Source: Adiantum capillus-veneris
Taxonomy: Eukaryota > Streptophyta > Polypodiopsida > Polypodiales > Pteridaceae
NCBI GenBank assembly: GCA_014529385.2
Contig: CM043965.1
Location: 19,014,412-19,078,411, forward strand
Direction of reading: 5' to 3'
Length of the DNA stretch: 64,000 nt
Part shown: positions 1 to 11,200 of the stretch, piece after piece
How positions within the stretch are numbered: the stretch's first letter is position 1
How the letters are laid out: every line of letters starts with the position of its first letter
Program-made: the position numbers and the translations under genes
The notes under the pieces: generated by a model
Seen by the model: only the letters and a program-made list of their open reading frames with translations
Database searches by the model: none
What the model was told of the DNA's origin: nothing

Positions 1-496
1 ATGAAATCTTTTGCAACTTGGACATGACATAGTGGAGGAGACTGCCGTCATTGACTCCGTAAACTTTTATTTCTTGCTGGGCGAACGAAGAGTAATGCAA
101 CAAAGGGAGAAGCATTTTCTGTGTGGAGATCTTTCTGGTCGTATTCAAATTGTGTCCATGTAATCTAGCATGAATGGCTTCAACAAAATGTAACTTTTTT
201 TACTAGTTTAATCTTAATATCAAGTGTTTGCTCAAGTCTCTCTCTCTCTCTCTCTCTCCCCAACAAAAAACGTAGCCGTTTTTTGACCTAGTAGACATCA
301 GTTTACTCTTTTGATCATAACTTCTTCATTCGAACTCCGATTTGGATGATTTATAGCCTCAATTGAAGAGCATGAAGCCCTCTACGCATTGAAGTAAAGA
401 CAAAAAATTTCAGAGTTATGGAAGATTTTTTTGTAATAGAATTTCCAAAGTGAACAGGTTCAAGAAAATTGACTCTCATCTCTTATTTTACATACA
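1..496. other. No recognisable gene
   Basis: I see no coding signal here. The stretch is AT-rich and holds one short (TC)n run near 237-258. It may be the leader of the decayed ORF that follows, but nothing in the sequence proves that. Confidence 0.5.
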
Positions 497-934
497 ATGT
501 CCTCCGGCACTCGCAAGGGTTCTTCTTCTTCAACAAGGTCCACAACCATTGTGGAAGATGATCCAAGATCTCCTAAGTGTGGAGATAGCAACAGAACCAC
601 CCAACCAACGACATCAAAAACCATGATCATGGCATACTTGGTATCATTGCAAGAGACCATAAACAAACAAAGAGAATACTTATGAGCACTTGCAATGGAG
701 AATGGCACACTAAGGGTACTTGTGGTTGAGAATGAGAATCTCAAGAGGACACTTGAGATGCAAACAGCACATTTGATGCAACTTGAAGAGGAAGTCAAGG
801 AATGAAACACTCTCTTGTGGACTTGAATGCTTTGAAGGAGCGGATGAGCAAAGTAGAGCATGACCATGTATTGAAAGAGGAGAAATTTGACACCATGAGA
901 CGGGATGTATGTGACATGGCCAATGTACAATGAC
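497..934 (+). pseudogene. Decayed ORF with Ser/Thr-rich start and coiled-coil tail
   Basis: An ATG at 497 opens a 62-codon frame rich in Ser, Thr, Arg and Lys, ending in a TGA at 683-685. The same frame continues past that stop with heptad-like Leu, Glu and Asn residues, so the product looked like a short basic head followed by a coiled coil. A second TGA lies near 803, after which another frame carries on similar charged, helix-prone residues to about 934. No family is recognised. Its position directly before a copia integrase fragment suggests it belongs to a chimeric repeat rather than a host gene, but this is inference. Confidence 0.35.
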
Positions 935-935
935 G

Positions 936-1077
936 TATACACCTCAAAAAAATGGTGTTGCTGAAAGGAAAAATAGGTTGCTTACAAAGATGGTGTGGTG
1001 TATGGTCAAGAGTTAAGCTTTGCCACATTTGTTTTGGCTTGAGGATATCATGTGTGCTACTTATGCAAGACCTTCAC
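936..1077 (+). pseudogene. Copia integrase fragment
   Basis: The frame starting at 936 reads YTPQKNGVAERKNR, the signature around the catalytic Glu of Ty1/copia integrases, followed by the usual LPHLFWLEDIMCATYAR continuation. It contains one in-frame stop (TAA near 1012). Upstream of 936 there is no further integrase, so the fragment is cut on its left side. A longer inverted copy lies at 30850-31075. From about 1066 the sequence switches to a PPR-like reading frame. Confidence 0.75.
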
Positions 1078-1266
1078 ATGGTTGAGAAAATTCACTACAA
1101 CATTGCTAGTCAATGGCTATTGGAGAAACATGTTGTGCTTGGTAATACTTTGTTCGATATGTATACCAACTTGCGTGCCTTTAGAAAAACACATAAAGTT
1201 CTTAACAAACTTTCTATCTAAAATGTAACCTCTCAAAAAATGTTGATTGCAAAATATGCCCAACAT
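1066..1266 (+). pseudogene. PPR-protein fragment fused to copia integrase
   Basis: In frame with 952 the translation includes VVLGNTLFDMYTNLRAF, then KTHKVLNKL, a stop at 1219-1221, and then a segment ending AKYAQH. This matches the plant PLS-type pentatricopeptide pattern (V-GN-LVDMYA, KA--VF--, NV-SWN-MI--YAQ). Such proteins normally bind organellar RNA. This piece is about one and a half repeats, has a stop, and directly follows integrase sequence, so it is a captured fragment. The inverted copy at 30650-30850 reads GITLVDMYANLRAF, closer to the family pattern. Confidence 0.6.
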
Positions 1267-1857
1267 CATTCTGCTTGATGTGTCCCTTAGACTTGTGAAT
1301 GATTGCACACTTGTGGTAGTGGATGCAAAATCATTTGGAGATTTAACAGTCTTTTCAACCTTTGGTGATATCTCGACACCTTTACTAAATTCATGCAAGA
1401 ATTTATTGTTCAAAGAATCAATTTTAAGCTTTTCAGGTGCATGTGCATCTTTATGCTGGTTTTGAACTTGCAGTGCTTTTACTAACACACCGGTGGCAAG
1501 GACTAACATATGAAATTACAAGAGAAAATTTCACATGGCCATGTCAAGGACTTGAATACCAAATTAGTAAAGAGAAATTCATTTTGTTATCTTGTTCTTG
1601 AATACCATGCCTATGTAGTAGGAAATGGATTAGAAAAACACATAAAGTTCTTAACGAACTTTCTATCTAAAATGTAACCTCTCAAAAAATGTTGATTGCA
1701 AAATATGCCCAACATAGCGGTGGCAAGGACTAACAGACAAAATTACAAGAGAAAATTTCACATGGTCGTGTCAAGGACTTGAATACCAAATTAGTAAAAA
1801 GAAATTCATTTTGTTATCTTGTTCTTGAATACCATGCCTATGTAGTAGGAAATGGAC
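1183..1857 (+). repeat. Nested internal duplications in the chimeric repeat
   Basis: An 84-bp block at 1183-1266 is repeated almost exactly at 1632-1715. The block that follows GGTGGCAAGGACTAACA at about 1490-1630 recurs at about 1717-1857. The inverted copy at 30.5-30.7 kb has only one version, so the plus copy expanded after the two copies separated. No gene is seen here. Confidence 0.7.
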
Positions 1858-2216
1858 TACAAGAAGGACAAGACTTCCGTTTTTATAGATTTAGAGAGAC
1901 ATTGTGCTGATTCTCCACCATAATTCTGTATGGCACTCACATAAATGATGCACTTTCTAGTTTTTTATTTTACTTTTATTTTCTTAGTATGAAAAGTTTA
2001 ACTAGTGTTTTCTTTGTCTTTTGTAACTCCTCAAAGTCAAGACTTTTCCCATATAAACTTGTTCAAATGAAGCTTCTATGTTTATTTTGATTTTTTCTTT
2101 TACCTTAGAAAAAAGTTATCAAGCAAGCTACCCAAAGTTTATTTTTTAAAAATAAACTAATGTGAGTAAGTACTGATTTTTTATTTCAATTGCAATATCA
2201 ATTTAGTATACTCAAG
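1858..2216. other. Non-coding tail of the integrase/PPR chimera
   Basis: AT-rich sequence with no ORF of note. It matches the reverse complement of about 30110-30480, including the segments on either side of CTCCACCATAATTCTGTATG, so it is part of the same dispersed repeat. Confidence 0.6.
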
Positions 2217-2281
2217 AAGGCTCTGAACCTTAGGGGAAGGCCAAGTTGTGTGATAGAAGGTAGAATGTTGCAAATAAAAGC

Positions 2282-2330
<49 letters not shown>

Positions 2331-2499
2331 TTCTCAAGCCAATCCACGGTCTCACTATGGCGTACGACTCAGTGAAGGTGTACAGAATGGTCGCCTACTG
2401 ACCATTCTAGTTAATCATGGGCAATCGGTAGGTAGTAAGGCTCTGAACCTTAGGGAAGGTCAAGTTGTGTGATAGAAGGTAGAATGTTGCAAATAAAAG

Positions 2500-2533
<34 letters not shown>

Positions 2534-2662
2534 AGCCAATCCATGGTGTCACTATGGCGTACAACTCAGTGAAGGTGTAGGGAATGGTGATAGGTATTAA
2601 GGCTCTGAACCTTAGGGGAAGGCCAAGTTGTGTGATAGAAGGTAGAATATTGCAAATAAAAG

Positions 2663-2717
<55 letters not shown>

Positions 2718-2850
2718 AAGCCAACCCACGGTCTCACTATGGCATACGACTCAATGAAGGTGTAGGGAATGGTGATAGGTAGTAAGGCTCTAAACCTCAG
2801 GGGAAGGCCAAGTTGTGTGATAGAAGGTAGAATGCTGCAAATATAAGTGA

Positions 2851-2882
<32 letters not shown>

Positions 2883-3014
2883 TCAAGCCAATCCACGGTC
2901 TCACTATGGCGTACGACTTAGTGAAGGTGTAGGCAATGGTGATAGGTAGTAAGGCTCTGAACCTTAGGGGAAGGCCAAGTTGTGTGATAGAAGGTAAAAT
3001 GTTGCAAATAAAAG

Positions 3015-3087
<73 letters not shown>

Positions 3088-3214
3088 CCAACCCATGGTC
3101 TCACTATGACGTACGACTCAGTGAAGGTGTAGGGAATGGTGATAGGTAGTAAGGCTCTAAACCTTAGGGGAAGGCCAAGTTGTGTGATAGAAGGTAGAAT
3201 GTTGCAAACAAAAG

Positions 3215-3308
<94 letters not shown>
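2217..3308 (+). repeat. Six tandem units each carrying a long (CT)n tract
   Basis: Units begin with AAGGCTCTGAACCTTAGG or close variants at 2217, 2437, 2599, 2784, 2951 and 3151, giving lengths of about 160-220 bp. Each has the same flanks (GGCCAAGTTGTGTGATAGAA before and CAAGCCAATCCACGGTCTCA after) around a (CT)n tract of roughly 30 to 90 bp, so length differences come mostly from the microsatellite. Ser-Leu or Arg-Glu ORFs predicted here are translations of the microsatellite and are not genes. Confidence 0.9.
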
Positions 3309-3309
<1 letters not shown>

Positions 3310-4250
3310 AAGCCAATCCACGGTCTCACTATGGCATACGACTCAGTGAAGGTGTAGGGAATGGTCGCCTATTGACCATTCTTGTTAATCATGGGCGATC
3401 GGTGGAGGCCGGGAGCCGGCTGGTCACCTTGATTACGAGAATGGTCAAAAGGCAACCATTGCCGGCTATCAAATCTAGGGGAGTGGGGGCCATTAAAGAG
3501 TTTACATGTGGATTGCAAAGCATAGGCTGCACAGGGGAAGGAGGAAACACAGTTGCACAAACAACATATTATGTAGGCAATGATTGGCTGCATGTTTCAA
3601 ATTCTGATGGGCTGACATGGCGAACGTTGGTTCATATTCCCACTACTGCCGTGTGAGACAATCATTTGCAGGACTTGAAATTTATTATGCATGCTGATGT
3701 GGCACCCATCCAAGGGCTGCAACACTGGATTCTACAATAGAAACGACACTAAACGGAGGGTTGTGATGAATCTCAAATTTTATTAGGAATGAGCCAGTAA
3801 ATAGGCAGTATAGATTCTGCAAGAGAAACGACACTAAACGGAGGGCTGCGATGAGTCTCGAATTTTATTAGGAATGAGCCAGTAAATAGACAATATACTT
3901 TGCACATTAACTCGTTCAAAGAATGGTTTGATGGTACAAAAAGGAGTGTCCTTGAGAGAACATATACTTGGTGATTGTTGTGTGTAAAAACCATGGGCAT
4001 TTTTTTGGAATTGGGGAGGGCAAATAAACTTCTTTTTTAAGTGGACGTTTTTTAAACTTTAGAAGCATGCAATCCTAAGAAGAGGTGGGGGGTGATGGCG
4101 GGGCCGGGGGGTGGGGTTACGGTTGGGAGCTTTCACTCAAGCACCTCTCTCTCTCTCTCTCCCTCCCTCCCTCACACGTCCCTCTCCCTGTGTGTCTCTC
4201 TCAGTTTTGAACCTTCTCGCCTTCCTTTCTGCCTCCATAGCCACCAAGCT

Positions 4251-4327
<77 letters not shown>
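3309..4327 (+). repeat. 1,019-bp tandem unit, copy 1
   Basis: This unit starts at CAAGCCAATCCACGGTCTCA and runs through a 700-bp body, a G-rich segment (about 4081-4125) and a C/T-rich stretch ending in a (CT)n tract. The next unit repeats it almost base for base, offset by 1,019 bp. Within the body an approximately 80-bp piece around AACGACACTAAACGGAGGG and GAATGAGCCAGTAAATAG occurs twice in tandem. Inverted relatives of the body lie at 29420-29960 and 31600-32180. No gene is supported. Confidence 0.85.
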
Positions 4328-4331
<4 letters not shown>

Positions 4332-5269
4332 CCAATCCACGGTCTCACTATGGCGTATGACTCAGTGAAGGTGTAGGGAATGGTCGCCTATTGAACATTC
4401 CTGTTAATCATGGGCGATCGGTGGAGGCCGGGAGCCGGTTGGTCACCCTGATTACGAGAATGGTCAAAAGGCAACCATTGCCGGCTATCAAATCTAGGGG
4501 AGTGGGGGCCATTAAAGAGTTTACATGTGGATTGCAAAGCATAGGCTGCACAGGGGAAGGAGGAAACACAGTTGCACAAACAACAGATTATGTAGGCAAT
4601 GATTGGCTGCATGTTTCAAATTCTGATGGGCTGACATGGCGAACGTTGGTTCATATTCCCACTACTGCCGTGTGAGACAATCATTTGCAGGACTTGAAAT
4701 TTATTATGCATGCTGATGTGGCACCCATCCAAGGGCTGCAACACTGGATTCTGCAATAGAAACGACACTAAACGGAGGGTTGTGATGAATCTCAAATTTT
4801 ATTAGGAATGAGCCAGTAAATAGGCAGTATAGATTCTGCAAGACAAACGACACTAAACGAAGGGCTGTGATGAGTCTCGAATTTTATTAGGAATGAGCCA
4901 GTAAATAGACAGTATACTTCGCACATTAACTGGGTCAAAGCATGGTTTGGTGGTACAAAAAGGAGTGTCCTTGAGAGAACATATGCTTGGTGATTCTTGT
5001 GTGTAAAAACCATGGGCATTTTTTTGGAATTGGGGAGGGCAAATAAACTTCTTTTTTAAGTGGACGTTTTTTAAACTTTAGAAGCATGCAATCCTAAGAA
5101 GAGGTGGGGGGTGATGGTGAGGCCGGGGGGTGGGGTTACGGTTGGGAGCTTTCACTCAAGCACCTCTCTCTCTCTCTCTTTCTCCCTCCCTCACACGTCC
5201 CTCTCCTTGTGTGTCTGTCTCAGTTTTGAACCTTCTCTCCTTCCTTTCCGCCTCCATAGCCACCAAGAT

Positions 5270-5346
<77 letters not shown>
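4328..5346 (+). repeat. 1,019-bp tandem unit, copy 2
   Basis: Near-identical to copy 1 with scattered single-base differences. Its terminal (CT)n tract (about 5271-5345) runs straight into the first exon of the transposase-like gene, whose ATG is at 5355. The tandem repeat therefore sits where that gene's promoter would be expected. Confidence 0.85.
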
Positions 5347-5348
<2 letters not shown>

Positions 5349-5354
5349 TTGAAA

Positions 5355-6260
5355 ATGGATAGTAGTGCAGGAGATTACTGGCTTGGTGATGCTCAGGACC
5401 TTTCTTTCGATGAGATAGAAGGTGATGCTCAGGACTTCTCTTTCAACAAGGTAGAAGGTGATGCACAACTCCTCTCTATCAACAAGATGGAAGGTGACGC
5501 ACAGTTCCTCTCTTTTGATGAGGTACAAGGTGGCCGAAGCAATGTTCAGCAGATGCACATCAATTCCATTAGCACTAGTATTTCAGCTGCATGTACCGGT
5601 AATCAGGCTTTTCTTCGTGATTATTGGGCTACAAAGAAACTTGCACAGATAAGCAACGAAAGAAATCCTACGTCTGCTCTTGGATTATCAGAAGCCATGT
5701 CCAGAAATAACACTTGTACAGTGGTGGCTCGATGTTGGCGCAAGCAAACAGTAGGGATTGCAAAGAATGAGCAAAAGGAAATATTCCGGCAACTCCTGGA
5801 CCACCAAACATTTTCATTGCTGCAACCATCAAATTTCATCAAAGTCAAAGACACTGTTGTATCGGGTGTGCACAACACTTTGACTCAAATCAAGGTCCCT
5901 CATTCAGCAAGTGAACTTTTTGTAAAGAGAAGCTCTTTGGCAATGATTCTGAACAATAGTACAAACTCACAATCAGTAAACCAATCCAGAATGGCTAGTA
6001 TCCTAGGGACCCATCGAAGGAATATAGCTGTAGCAAGCTCACGGCTAGAGAATGAAGATGAAGATGAAGTGTTGCCATTGGGTGCTTGCGAGAGACAATT
6101 GCCACGAGGAACCATTATTACCAATGAAACAAGAGATTTGGTATATGCCTTTTGGACATCAGAGAGCAGAGTTTCACCCAACAAGAAAGACATATGCAAG
6201 ATGAGAATTGGAAGGAAAAGTGTCGTCAAACATCCTATACATCTACTCAATGAATCTCAG
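5355..6260 (+). pseudogene. Transposase-like protein, first exon
   Basis: The ATG at 5355 opens a clean 302-codon frame that reaches a consensus splice donor, CTCAG|GTACC, with the intron starting at 6261 in phase 0. I chose this ATG because the longer upstream frame is only microsatellite translation. The N-terminus carries four 12-residue repeats of the GDAQ-LSFDE-E type (5385-5528). The rest is hydrophilic with no membrane segment. The conserved half of the protein lies at 12643-14600, where similarity to a widespread eukaryotic transposase-like family is clear. The exon itself is open, but the 3' part is broken, so the gene is classed as a pseudogene. Confidence 0.6.
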
Positions 6261-7004
6261 GTACCAACAACTACTAGTAATTGTACATCTTGTTTGGTGC
6301 TACTTAAGGCTTATTTGGTCCAGACAGTACCAAATTTGGTAGTCTATTGTACGGCAGAGGGTGTTTACAGTACCAAAGAATATCTATAAAGTACCAAATC
6401 CTAGCTATCGAGTGCCAAAGCCTATCCATAGAGTTTAAAATCTTCTCTATAGAGTATCAAAACCTAATTATCCAGTACCAATGACTATGTGTAGAGAACC
6501 AAAGTCTATTTACAGAGTACCAAACTCAACGGATACTACCAAAGCCTCTCTGTAGAGTACCAAATCCTATCACTATAGGACCAGGATCTATTTACAGGGT
6601 ACCCCACACTTCTGATAGTACGAGTACCAAATCCGGTATATCGAGTACCAAAGCCTATCTATGAAGTACCAACTCAGATCTGTAGAGTACCAAATCTGGT
6701 ATATCGAGTACAAAATCCTAGTGATCGAGTGCCAAAGCCTATCCATAGAGTTTCAAACCCTCTCGACAGAGTACCAAAACCTATTTATCTAGTACCAATG
6801 CCTATGTATAGAAAACCAAAGTCTATTTTCAGAGTACCAAACTCATCGGATACCACCAAAGACTATCTGTAGAGTACCAAATCCTCTCTGAATAGTACCA
6901 GATCCTATCTGTAGAGTACCAAAGCCTACCACTATAGGACTAAAGTCTATTACAGGGTACCACACACTTTTGATAGTACCGAAGCCTATATGTAGAGTAC
7001 CAAA
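6261..7004 (+). repeat. Intronic array of GTACCAAA motifs
   Basis: From about 6330 to 7004 the words AGTACCAAA, GTGCCAAAG and close variants recur every 20-35 bp, commonly followed by CCTAT and a T-A-GAG link. It is a degenerate tandem array with no coding potential. It lies inside the proposed intron of the transposase-like gene, and the copia element inserted at its right edge (GTACCAAA|TGTTGG). Related arrays occur at 14.6-15.3, 16.55-16.7 and 18.06-18.5 kb. Confidence 0.8.
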
Positions 7005-7196
7005 TGTTGGGGTATAAAGCCCAATGTGGTCGCCCAGGTAAGTGGGCGGGCTGCTAGGTATGTACACATATTCTTTTGTAAAAACCTAATAAGAACTCCC
7101 TATTCTCTACACATTACAATAGAGCGAGTTCACCATATCGTCGTGCTCTTCTTCTCGCACTCTCTCTCACATCGCACTTCTGCTCGTACTCCTTCA
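7005..7196 (+). repeat. Copia 5' LTR
   Basis: The LTR begins TGTTGGGGTATAAAG and ends at CTTCA, two bases before the primer-binding site, giving a short LTR of about 192 bp. A TATA-like TATAAAG sits only 8 bp from the left end, so transcription would start well inside the LTR. The match to 12366-12537 defines it. Confidence 0.85.
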
Positions 7197-7198
7197 AC

Positions 7199-7212
7199 TG
7201 GTATTAGAGCTC
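7199..7212 (+). promoter_or_regulatory. Primer-binding site, initiator tRNA-Met type
   Basis: TGGTATTAGAGCTC follows the 5' LTR after two bases and matches the standard copia primer-binding sequence TGGTATCAGAGC with one change (C to T). Confidence 0.85.
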
Positions 7213-8296
7213 AGATCGAGGCTCGGGGCAGCACTGCAGGAGGCTAGAGTCACCAACTCAGATTGGAGTGAAATTCGACAGGCGAAGACACGGCCCCAAA
7301 TCTCGTGGGTGGACCCGAAGGACTCAATGTTCTCAGAATTTCATTCTGAGGTCATCTCGGCCACCGTTCGGCTTCGACAAAGGTCTACGCAGGCCATTTT
7401 CGACTACGTGGTCTCGACAGGTGCAGATCCAACTCTGCAAATTTGGGGTTTTTCGGCCTACGACTGCAGGTGCTGAGGATATCGACACTCCCAGAGTGTT
7501 GATTTGCGGCTGTCTACACATCGAAGGACGGCTCACAGTTCTTGGAGGCGTGTCACATACGACACAGGCGCATATACACACAGACTGTAGGCGACATCCA
7601 CTAGTTCATCAGGTAGCTTGTGTTTGCTGCTTGATATTCCAAATTTCATCGTGACATTGTAGGTAATTCCACATGGGATGTATTGTCAGAGATGATGTAT
7701 GTCTGTTGAGGGTTTGCTGGCTGTGAGTCACGCAGCAAACAACCGCCGCAGCGGTTACAACATACAGTGGGAAATTTGTGGATGTATGACTTTGTGGGAA
7801 GTCTATGTACTGTCAGATTTACTGCAGCCTTTGTTGAGGGTCGAGTGAGGTTTTATTGAGCTGGCGGATTCTCGAATGTTGAGATCCTTTCGGTGATACA
7901 GGTCTCGGAGCGATTCCTCGAGCACCCTTAGATAGGCAGCTAGGATGTATTGACTGTGAGTTAGACATTTGGGATTGCATCTTTGCTTTACTGCCGTTGA
8001 GGCATTGTCGCAGTCTATGCTTATAGGACAGTGACAGGACAGTCAGAGACAGTACAGGTGCAGGATAGGTTTACCCACAGCTTACAGTGTTAGAGAGAGA
8101 GTGTTTTTTGAGCTGTTTTTTGGTCTGTTTTTTTAGTACACTAGAGCCATTTTACAAAGGAGACTCTGCCGAAATTTATGCAGAATCTGAAGCTTTCTTG
8201 GTTCATTTGACAGGTTGATATTGGTTTAGAGGTCAGTTTACAGGGGAAACTCTGCCAAATTTTTCCCAGGAAAGTAAACCACTATGAAGCGTAGCT
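7213..8296 (+). other. Copia untranslated leader
   Basis: About 1.08 kb between the primer-binding site and the gag start. A 128-codon frame (7268-7654) is present, but it shows no recognisable domain and is not conserved in type with copia proteins, so I do not call it a gene. Confidence 0.6.
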
Positions 8297-11200
8297 ATGG
8301 CTGGATCACAGGACACTGCTCTTTACAATATCAAGAAGCTGGATGGAACCAATTTCCCATTGTGAAAGAAACAGATTTGGCACGTGTTGGTACAAAAGAA
8401 GCAGATAAAACCTATAAAGCTCAAGGGGATAAAACCAGAAGATATGGACGAAGATGAATGGAGCGAAATGGATGAATTGGCACTTTCTACCATTATGCTG
8501 ACTTTGGCAGAAAGCGTTTACTTCAATGTAGCAGAAGAGATGTCGGCTTATCAAGCATGGTTAAAGCTGAGTGGTCTTTATGAGAAGCAGAGTGCAACTT
8601 CACAGGTATACTGGCTTAAGAAGCTTGTTGACTTGAAGATGAAAGAAGGGACACCTATGTCCAATCATCTGAATGAATTCAACACAATCTACAGTCAGTT
8701 GTCAGCTCAAGGTGTTAAGTTTGATGAACCTGTTAGAGCTATGTTCCTGTTGATCACATTGCCGGAAAGTTGGGAAACTTTTCGCACAGCTTTGAGTAAT
8801 TTTGCACCTCCAGATGGTTTGAACATAGCAGGTGTAGAAGGAAGTCTGCTTACTGAAGAAACCAATAGAAAGACAATGGACAAAGGCAAAGGAACAGCCT
8901 TAGTTGTCAGGGGAAGGACCAAAGAAAAGTACAAAGGTGGAAAGAGGAATCAGTCTCGTAGCAAGTCCCGCAGTGCTAAAGGCAAGAGTGACATAGAATG
9001 CTACCATTGTGGCAAGAAGGGTCACATGAAAAGAGACTGCAGAGAATGGAAAGCAGAAAAAGGCAAAAAGAAAGCTGAAGACCATGGTGAGAAGAACAAG
9101 TCCTCAGTGAAGATTCAAGAAATAAATGTGACAAACACTGTTGCAGAGGATGACAGTCTAGTGTCAGGAGACATCTACTTCTTGAAGAATACAATGGACT
9201 CAGCTCTTCTTACAGCATCTGATGGAAATGCACTGAGTGACTGGATTATAGACTCATGGGCATCACTTCATGTGTCTCCAAACAAGGAGTGGTTTACCTC
9301 TTATGTGACCACTAAAGATCATGTTCGGCTAGGAAATGGGGAGACATGTGAGATCTTAGGTGTTGGAGATGTTCAATTGAAGTTTCGGAATGGCTCTTCT
9401 TTCACGCTGAAGAATGTGAGACATGTTCCCGCAATTACAAAGAGCTTGATCAGCACAGGTTTACTTGATGATGCTGACTACGTCACCACTTTTGGACAGA
9501 ACATGTGGAAGATATCCAAGGGTTCTATGACAGTAGCACATGGAGTAAAGTCTGGAGGACTTTACATGATTTATGTATCAAATGTCTCTAAAAATGTAAT
9601 CAATGTAACCGAGCAGCCAAACGTTTCTTTGTGTCATAGCCGGTTAGGACATATGTCCAAGAAGGGAATGGAAATCTTGTCTCGTTCTGGTTAGTTGCCT
9701 GGCTTTTCATTTAATGATTTTGAATTCTGTGAACATTGTCTGTATGGTAAGCAAACACAGTAGCCACATAAGCATAGAAGCAGTAGAAGAGATACACAGT
9801 TGGCACTTGTTCATAGTGATTTGTGTGGACCTATGCCTAACCTATCTCTAGGGGGAGCTTCTTACTTTATGACATTTATAGATGATTACTCGAGGAAAGT
9901 ATGGGTTTACTTTCTCAAGCACAAGGATGAAGCGTTTAGTGTTTTCAAAACGTTTGTGACACTTGTGGAGAATCAGAGTGGCAAAAAGCTTAAATGCTTA
10001 CGCACTGACAATGGTGGAGAGTATGTTTCAAAGGCCTTTCAGGAATTTTGTGAGTCAAAAGGTATAAAACGTGAACTTACTGCTCCTTACAATCTTCCTC
10101 AAAATGGTGTTGCTGAGAGGATGAATAGGACCATACAAGAGAAGGTCAGAAGTATGTTGTCTAATGCACAGCTGCCAAATGGGTTTTGGGCTGAAGATGT
10201 ATCAACAGCTGTTCATCTTGTAAATAGATCTCCTAGCAAGGTTTTACAGAAGGATTCAGTGCCAGAGATGGTATGGTCAGGCAAAATGCCCTCATACAAG
10301 CATCTCAAAGTCTTTGGCTGTGAGGCATATACTCACGTTCCAAAGGAATTTAGGAAAAAACTTGAGCCAAAGAGTAGAAAGTGCATCTTTCTAGGCTATG
10401 GTAATTCTGATGAGATGGGGTACAGACTTTGGGATCCCGAATCCAGAAAGGTTGTCCGCAGCAATGATATTCACTTTAATGAATCCAAATATCATTCTAA
10501 ACTAGAGAGGGTTGAGGAGATTAGAAGAGTTGTCTTCCAAGAAGATGGACCTGCACGTGCAAGACAAAATGTCAGGGCTCAAGAGGAGCAAGGACAGGAT
10601 AGATTGGAACCACAGGTTGTGGCTGAGCCTAAGCCACCTATTGTGCGTAGATCTGGACGTGTCACACGACCTCCTGATAGGTTTGTTCCATCTATGAACT
10701 ATGTCATGTTGACTGATTGCAATGAGCCTTCATGTTACAAGGAAGTAGTGCAAATGAAGGACTCCGGGAATTGGCAATTGGCCATGCAGTCAGAGATGAC
10801 ATCTATGCATAAAAACTAGACATGGAAGCTAGTTAAATTACCACGGGGCAAAAAGGCTCTACCCTATAAATGGGTTTACAGGTGTAAGATCACCGCTCAT
10901 GATAGTTAGCCAAAGTACAAAGCAAGGCTTGTTGCCAAGGGCTTTAAGCAAGAACAAGGCATTGACTTTGATGAAGTCTTCTCTCCGGTGGTCAAGATGA
11001 CTACATTGAGATGCTTTCTTGCATTGGTTGCCATATTAGATTTGGTGTTGCACCAAATGGATGTCAAGACAGCGTTCTTGCATGGTGATTTAGATGGGGA
11101 AATTTACATGCAGCAGCCAGAAGGGTTTGTTGAGAAAGGCAAGGAAGATTGGGTATGCCAGTTGTTAAAGAGTCTTTATGGCTTAAAACAATCACCGAGG

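Noticed and set aside
2190-5362. Ser-Leu-rich and Arg-Glu-rich ORFs, including the long frame starting at 5130
   Set aside because: They are translations of (CT)n/(GA)n tracts. Only the part from the ATG at 5355 has non-repetitive coding character.
7199-7212. tRNA gene
   Set aside because: The matches to tRNA ends here and at 35960 and 47659 are primer-binding sites next to LTRs. No cloverleaf is present.
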